A stretch of DNA of 64,000 nucleotides from Caproiciproducens sp. CPB-2 (GTDB taxonomy: Bacteria; Bacillota; Clostridia; Oscillospirales; Acutalibacteraceae): positions 2,914,001 to 2,978,000 of the forward strand of contig NZ_CP142860.1 in the NCBI RefSeq assembly GCF_036287215.1, in the 5' to 3' direction. The position numbers and the translations under genes are program-made. The notes under the pieces were generated by a model that saw only the letters and a list, made by a program, of their open reading frames with translations, ran no database searches and was not told the origin of the DNA. Of the stretch, positions 62,306 to 64,000 are shown in pieces (the first letter of the stretch is position 1; each line of letters opens with the position of its first letter).

Positions 62306-63046
62306 TTAGTTCATGGTCATTCCTCCGATCTCAGGCGCTGTCTGCCCGGTCAGCTCCGCCAGCCTTTCCCACGCCCAATCCGGCAGACATTCATCCCGGA
62401 GTACGCCGATAAAGTCATGACGGTTCCAACGGGTTTCCTCTCCGTCCCCAAGGCAGGTGCAGCGGACGGAACGGCCAATGTCGTTTGGCCTGCAGCCGAA
62501 ACCGTCGTGGGCATACCAGAGCTGATCCTCCGACCTCCAGCATTCCTCCTTCAGAATATCCGGCGAGAGTACCAGCACCTTGCCGGTAAAATCCAGCTTA
62601 CTGGTGTCCTGCTCGCAACTCGTACTATCGAACAGACCCAGGTCCTGAACCGCCTCACGGTATTGATTGACGAACTGTTCCAGAAGTTCAGGGCGGACAT
62701 CCACGCAGATAGTCTCCGGCTTTTTCTCCCAGCCGAGATCCCGAACAGGAGTCCGCCGCGCCCATGCCATGTTTTCCGGAGAATAGCGGCCGTCAGCGCC
62801 ATTGACCAGCAGGGTTGTGACCAGCACCCAGTTGACGCGCTTATATCCGAACTCGGCAAGCACGCTCTGCACGCATCCCGGATTCAGATTCTTGCCATTT
62901 AAGTCACGGCTGATGGTTTCTTCGATGACCGCGCGGCAGTCGGCGTTGGCTTTTCTGCTCTCCCGCCACAGCTTTATTTCCTTCTGCCGCCGCGCTTCCT
63001 CGAGAGAGTAGGGGTAGAGACCGGTGTTATTCACCATAGATGACAT
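62306..63046 (-). CDS. DUF3849 domain protein
   Basis: This is a 246-residue protein. LYPYSLEEARRQKEIKLWRE, then SRKANADCRAVIEETISRDL and VNWVLVTTLLVNGADGRYSP, is the DUF3849 pattern. The start is either 63046 or 63037; GGAGG is close to the first. The C-terminal region (about 150-246) is unassigned. Such proteins occur in clusters of small genes in Clostridia ICEs. Function unknown. Confidence 0.8.
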   Translation of the reverse strand: MSSMVNNTGLYPYSLEEARRQKEIKLWRESRKANADCRAVIEETISRDLNGKNLNPGCVQSVLAEFGYKRVNWVLVTTLLVNGADGRYSPENMAWARRTPVRDLGWEKKPETICVDVRPELLEQFVNQYREAVQDLGLFDSTSCEQDTSKLDFTGKVLVLSPDILKEECWRSEDQLWYAHDGFGCRPNDIGRSVRCTCLGDGEETRWNRHDFIGVLRDECLPDWAWERLAELTGQTAPEIGGMTMN

Positions 63047-63536
63047 CGTCCTCCATCAGATGTTCCTCCAGTTCGCAGACGCAGACGCCCGCCGTTACCA
63101 GCATCTCGAGCAGGTCGTCGGGGACGTCGGAGATGTCATGCTCATAATTGGCGCGACCTACGAGGATCAGACCCTCGTCCGGGTCGGCGTAAGCCTCCAG
63201 CTTGGCGCTGCGGGGAATATTCAACTCGTCCAGCAGCTCGGGCGGGATCTTGATCTCCTGTTCGCCCTCCAGCGTCTCATTGCAGGCGTCGCAGCCACCG
63301 CAGATGCCGCAGACGTCGGCAAGGTGCGTCGTCAGGGACTCCGCCAGTCCTGAGATTGATTCGATGGCTTCGATCAGTTCATAGGTGGTCATTTTTCCCT
63401 GCAGGACGGCGACGCAGTGCCGGAGCTGGTGCAGCTCCGCGCATTTTGCCTCCGCGATGCCAGAACCCTCCAGAATCGGAGAAGGAATGGTCATGCTGAG
63501 ATCAGTTCTTTTCGTGGTGTTCTGAGTGTTTTTCAT
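63027..63536 (-). CDS. Small ICE protein with Cys cluster and AbrB-like segment
   Basis: This is a 169-residue protein. The middle holds ADVCGICGGCDACNET, a tight four-cysteine cluster that may bind zinc. The second half has QEIKIPPELLDELNIPRSAK, then LEAYADPDEGLILVGRA, which is like the SpoVT/AbrB swapped-hairpin fold. It is a probable DNA-binding regulator. It overlaps its neighbours on both sides. Confidence 0.65.
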   Translation of the reverse strand: MKNTQNTTKRTDLSMTIPSPILEGSGIAEAKCAELHQLRHCVAVLQGKMTTYELIEAIESISGLAESLTTHLADVCGICGGCDACNETLEGEQEIKIPPELLDELNIPRSAKLEAYADPDEGLILVGRANYEHDISDVPDDLLEMLVTAGVCVCELEEHLMEDDVIYGE

Positions 63537-64000
63537 AGTGCATCCTCCGTATAATCATTTTCTGTTTTCTGCCCATAATCGAAAAGGGTCATCTGACTCG
63601 GTTCGCAGCGGGCCCGTTCCCCGAGGTCGTAATTGCCGATGAGCAGCTCCGCGAACTGGCTGTTGGGGTCATATCTCTGCTTGATATTGTTGATGCGGGT
63701 GGTGGAGAGGATCTGAATTTCAGGCGCGTCATACAACTCGCGGATGAACTCGTCGTCGTTATAGGAGAGCAGGAACTTGCCCTGTATGCCGAGAAGCAAG
63801 TCCCGGAGACGAACATGGTCTTCTTCGGTGAAACCTGCTTCTCCGACGTTTTTGTAATAGCTTTCAGTGGCGTGATAGGGCGGGTCGCAATAAAAAAAGC
63901 TCACCGGGCGATCATACTGCCGGATGAGCTTCTCAAAATCCTTATTCTCCACCACGACCTTTGCCAGCCGTCGATGTGCCTGCTCGATGAGGGGGAAGTT
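63533..64000 (-). CDS. D12-class DNA adenine methyltransferase (N-terminus beyond window)
   Basis: The frame is open to the window edge. Its visible part has RLAKV, ENKDFEKLIRQYDRPVSFFY, the catalytic DPPY in FYCDPPYHATESYY, and the C-terminal FLLSYND. This is the second half of a Dam-like N6-adenine methyltransferase. The GTG at 63955 is not the true start. An element-encoded methylase would modify the ICE DNA and protect it from restriction. Confidence 0.9.
   Translation of the reverse strand, partial: NFPLIEQAHRRLAKVVVENKDFEKLIRQYDRPVSFFYCDPPYHATESYYKNVGEAGFTEEDHVRLRDLLLGIQGKFLLSYNDDEFIRELYDAPEIQILSTTRINNIKQRYDPNSQFAELLIGNYDLGERARCEPSQMTLFDYGQKTENDYTEDAL

Overview
The window looks like part of a chromosome or large mobile element of a Gram-positive anaerobe of the class Clostridia (Oscillospiraceae or Lachnospiraceae type). 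I infer this from strong GGAGG-type ribosome binding sites, a SpoVG-like protein, and a conjugation module of the kind found in integrative conjugative elements (ICEs) of gut Firmicutes. I see no rRNA, tRNA or CRISPR array. Apart from a few genes at the left, everything reads on the minus strand.

Region 1 (1-13 kb) is accessory. It holds two genes of unknown function, a three-domain DUF6884 / GIY-YIG-like / DUF7662 protein followed by an EF-hand miniprotein, a WYL-regulator cluster, a HIRAN protein, a YhaM-like exoribonuclease, a secreted DNA-entry-type nuclease lipoprotein, and SbcC/SbcD. Region 2 (13-31 kb) is a complete type 1 BREX phage-defence operon: a helix-turn-helix regulator, then brxA, brxB, brxC, pglX, pglZ and brxL. 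Three extra genes with lower GC sit in or next to it: a proteasome-like (Ntn-hydrolase) protein between brxC and pglX, an AlbA_2/Schlafen-type protein between pglX and pglZ, and a RloC/PrrC-like ATPase after brxL. The centre of pglX is also conspicuously AT-rich, as if its DNA-recognition part had been exchanged.

Region 3 (31-64 kb) is the conjugation module, read from right to left. It carries an adenine methylase (cut by the window edge), small regulatory proteins, a SpoVG-like protein, a Tad-type pilus assembly set (pilin, prepilin peptidase, CpaB, CpaE-like, CpaF, TadB, TadC, pseudopilins), secreted surface proteins, a VirB2-like protein, a VirB6/TrbL-like channel protein, a split cytosine-5 methyltransferase encoded by overlapping genes, PrgI/VirB3, a two-gene VirB4, an NlpC/P60 hydrolase, a candidate oriT, a MobP-type relaxase with Sel1 repeats, a Toprim protein and the VirD4/TraG coupling protein. 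BREX lies directly beyond this end, which suggests it is cargo of the ICE.

The most striking structure is a 5,994-bp Tn554/RIT-like element (55117-61110) with three overlapping tyrosine recombinase genes and a TnpC-like gene. It is inserted exactly inside the Flp-type pilin gene of the Tad set. Both ends are flanked by the 6-bp core GATGGC, both termini read TTTTCTT inward, and the two pilin halves rejoin in frame if the element is removed. The element also carries an intact second pilin gene, and its left end supplies a start codon that reads into the severed C-terminal half.
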